Positions 4,074 to 6,262 of a stretch of DNA of 6,262 bases are shown here, piece by piece. The position numbers and the translations under genes are program-made. Origin of the DNA: an uncultured bacterium (GTDB taxonomy: Bacteria; Bacillota; Clostridia; Oscillospirales; Acutalibacteraceae); NCBI GenBank assembly GCA_945949625.1, contig CAMFFI010000069.1, positions 1-6,262 on the forward strand, read 5' to 3'. Within the stretch, counting starts at the first letter, position 1. Each line of letters starts with the position of its first letter. The notes under the pieces are model-generated. The model saw only the letters and a list, made by a program, of their open reading frames with translations, was not told where the DNA came from and made no database searches.

Positions 4074-6262
4074 TTAGTCGTCAATTTCCTCAAGGTCTTC
4101 GTCGGAAACCTTACGGAGTGGCTTTTTGTTAAATAAATCATACAGAACAGGAACAATATACAAGGTCATAAGAGTTCCGTATAAAAGACCGCCTATACAT
4201 ACAATGGCAAGGGGCTGAATCATTTCTGTGCCGGTACCTGTTCCCAAAGCGGAAATCAAAAGACCGAAAACAGTGGTAAGAGCAGTCATAAGAATGGGTC
4301 GCATTCTTGTTTTTCCTGCATCTATCAATGCCTGACGTTTTTCCATTCCGTCAAGACGAAGCTGATTTACATAGTCAACCAGTACAATACCGTTGTTTAC
4401 TATAATACCGAACAGCATTATAAATCCCAGCATAGCCACAATGCTTACGTCGTAACCGGTTAATACAAGTCCAAGGAAACCGCCTGTGCAGGCAAGAGGA
4501 ATTGTAAACATAACGATAAATGGTGATTTAAGGCTTTGGAACTGAGCAACCATAATAAGATATATCATTACAATGCCCAAAAGCATCATTAGCATAAGCT
4601 GCTGCAGGGATTCCATAGTTGTTGAATTTTCGCCTGCATATTCAATTGAAAAGCCGCTTGGCAATTCATAATTGTTAAAGTATTTTTCAACCTCATTTGT
4701 AACGGCGGTTGTTGTGTAACCGTCTTTTATTGTACCGGAAACGGTTACATATCTCAGCTGATTATCATGCTTTATGGAGTTCATTGATTCGGCCGTTGTA
4801 ATATCCGATATTTCCGAAAGCTTTACTGATTTTTCATCACCTTCGGTTGTGTTGTAGGTGATTTTAATGTTTTTAATATCGTCAATGTTTTTGCTTTCTT
4901 CGGTTGTATCCACAACTACAACGTCTAAATCAGAGCCGTTATCGTTTGTTAAAGCAGTAGCGGTTTTTTCGGTTGACAGAGCTGCCGCAACCTGTTGATA
5001 AACCTGTGCAACAGTCAGGTTTTTAAGAACTGCCTTTTCTTTGTCAACAGTAATTTTAATTTCCGGTGTTGTAGCTTCTATTCCGCTGTCGGTTGTATCA
5101 ATTCCCTCAATGCCTGACATCTTTTCAGCCATATCTTCTGCTGTTTCTTTAAGCTTATCAAGGTCATTTCCGTAAAGCTTGATTGATATGCCGCTGCCTG
5201 TTAAGGCGCTGAGCGAGCCCATAGAGGAGCTGCCGCTTACTTCAATTTCGCAGTCAAGGCCGGCAAGCTTTTCCTGAACCTGCTTTGAAATCTTTAAGCT
5301 GTTTTTTGATTCGTTTTCCTCAAGCACACAATACGCTCTGATTGAGGACGCATCTGTTGAGCCTGATGACATACCGATAACACCGGAAAGATTGCCCACC
5401 AGAATTCCAACAGTGTCAAAGCAGTCAAAGTTTTCGTCAAGAATTGTTTGCATTTGCTCGGCAACCTGTGCGGTATCTTCAAAGGTATTGGTTTTAGGCA
5501 GGTTGGCGGATATTGAAATTTCGCTGGAGCTCATATTGGGCATAAAGCTGAAGCCCTTGCTGAATGCAAGCAGAGTACTGCCGACAAGTATAACAACGGC
5601 AACAATTAATGCAATTGCTCTGTGTTTTAATGTAAATCGCAGCGATTTTTCATAATATCCTATAAGCTTGTCAAAAAGCCTGTGACTTCTTTGCTTTGTG
5701 TTTTTAAACATTCTCTGGCCCATAGCAGGCACAAGAGTCAAAGCAACGATTAAGCTTGCTAGCAGAGAATATCCTATTGTAAGTGCCATATCGGTAAAGA
5801 GCTGTCTTGTAATACCCTTTACAAATACAATCGGCAAAAATACGCAGATTGTTGTAAGGGTTGAAGCCGTAATAGCGCCTGCAACCTGCTTTGCACCGTT
5901 CATAGCGGCTTTTATAGGCGGAACACCTAAATTGCGTAGTCGGTAAATATTTTCAATAACAACAACCGAGTTGTCAACAAGCATACCTACACCTATGGCA
6001 AGACCTGACAGAGAAATCATATTAAGGGTGACCCCGCTGAAATACATAAGCACAACGGCAAAGATAACGCTTATTGGAATTGAGCAGGCAATAACAATTG
6101 TAGGCTTAATATCTCTCAGGAAAAGGAACAAAATTATAATTGCAAGCAACGCACCGAACAGCAAATTCTGCAAAACGCTGTTTGTAATCATATATATGTA
6201 TTCTCCCTGATTCATCAAGGCTGTAAAGGAGAGTCCCTCGGTTTCTTTTTCAAGCTCTTTGA
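4074..6262 (-). CDS. RND-family efflux transporter permease subunit (partial, N-terminus outside window)
   Basis: The frame is open to the window edge: 728 residues are visible, and about the first 300 of an expected 1,000 or more are missing, so the TTG/ATG codons near 6213-6218 are internal. Numbering from the first full codon at the edge, membrane helices corresponding to TM2-TM7 of AcrB lie at about 29-48, 55-74, 79-105, 125-147, 154-180 and 216-233. A large extracytoplasmic region follows, then TM8-TM12 from about 552, ending in an acidic tail SDEDLEEIDD. Family signatures include GMLVDNSVVVIENIYR in TM4, VNNGIVLVDYVNQLR in TM10 and RMRPILMT in TM11. D96 matches AcrB D407; the D408 position is N97, and the AcrB K940 region has N622-N623. 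Such permeases use the proton gradient to export hydrophobic substrates, usually with a membrane-fusion partner, which would lie upstream, outside the window. Substrate unknown. Confidence 0.95.
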   Translation of the reverse strand, partial: KELEKETEGLSFTALMNQGEYIYMITNSVLQNLLFGALLAIIILFLFLRDIKPTIVIACSIPISVIFAVVLMYFSGVTLNMISLSGLAIGVGMLVDNSVVVIENIYRLRNLGVPPIKAAMNGAKQVAGAITASTLTTICVFLPIVFVKGITRQLFTDMALTIGYSLLASLIVALTLVPAMGQRMFKNTKQRSHRLFDKLIGYYEKSLRFTLKHRAIALIVAVVILVGSTLLAFSKGFSFMPNMSSSEISISANLPKTNTFEDTAQVAEQMQTILDENFDCFDTVGILVGNLSGVIGMSSGSTDASSIRAYCVLEENESKNSLKISKQVQEKLAGLDCEIEVSGSSSMGSLSALTGSGISIKLYGNDLDKLKETAEDMAEKMSGIEGIDTTDSGIEATTPEIKITVDKEKAVLKNLTVAQVYQQVAAALSTEKTATALTNDNGSDLDVVVVDTTEESKNIDDIKNIKITYNTTEGDEKSVKLSEISDITTAESMNSIKHDNQLRYVTVSGTIKDGYTTTAVTNEVEKYFNNYELPSGFSIEYAGENSTTMESLQQLMLMMLLGIVMIYLIMVAQFQSLKSPFIVMFTIPLACTGGFLGLVLTGYDVSIVAMLGFIMLFGIIVNNGIVLVDYVNQLRLDGMEKRQALIDAGKTRMRPILMTALTTVFGLLISALGTGTGTEMIQPLAIVCIGGLLYGTLMTLYIVPVLYDLFNKKPLRKVSDEDLEEIDD

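Noticed and set aside
5392..6210. Several plus-strand open frames of 79-87 codons opposite the RND gene
   Set aside because: They are antisense to conserved transmembrane helices, lack ribosome binding sites and match no known family.
6213..6218. TTG/ATG as the start of the RND permease
   Set aside because: The frame stays open upstream to the window edge with sequence typical of the loop before TM2, there is no ribosome binding site, and the first third of the family would be missing.

Overview
The window looks like chromosome from a low-GC, anaerobic Gram-positive bacterium of the Clostridia (possibly Oscillospirales/Ruminococcaceae-like; this is inference). Supporting signs are an A/T-rich base composition with AAA/GAA/ATA-rich codons, strong GGAGG-type ribosome binding sites with TTG starts, a monomeric group-B-like [FeFe] hydrogenase, SfsA, and a LytTR/DUF3021 gene pair.

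Layout. Positions 1-66 hold the last codons of an unidentified plus-strand gene. A minus-strand two-tRNA operon follows: promoter at 386-414, tRNA-Pro(GGG) at 277-353, a CAU-anticodon tRNA (most likely tRNA-Ile2) at 173-249, and a terminator starting at the encoded CCA end (138-173). Next comes a minus-strand [FeFe] hydrogenase gene (516-1967) with its own terminator (463-501), a sigma-A-type promoter (2067-2095) and a structured leader that contains a terminator-like hairpin. Divergent from it is sfsA (about 2143-2823, plus), whose promoter places the expected transcription start on the A of an ATG, so the mRNA is predicted to be leaderless. After the sfsA terminator (2829-2862) and a gene-free stretch of about 190 bases lies a two-gene operon: a stand-alone LytTR DNA-binding regulator (3056-3496) and a four-helix DUF3021 membrane protein (3507-3956), closed by a strong terminator (3970-4006). 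The rest is the C-terminal two thirds of an RND-family efflux permease on the minus strand (4074 to beyond 6262), convergent with that operon.

How the parts relate. The hydrogenase, sfsA, tRNA and RND units appear to be separate transcription units, each with a terminator or promoter between it and its neighbour; no single pathway links them. The most system-like element is the LytTR + DUF3021 pair. It has the layout of LytTR Regulatory Systems, in which a membrane protein antagonises a LytTR regulator. Just upstream of its weak -35 box is a pair of LytTR-like 9-bp direct repeats with a 12-bp gap, suggesting autoregulation. No mobile element, CRISPR array or rRNA was seen.
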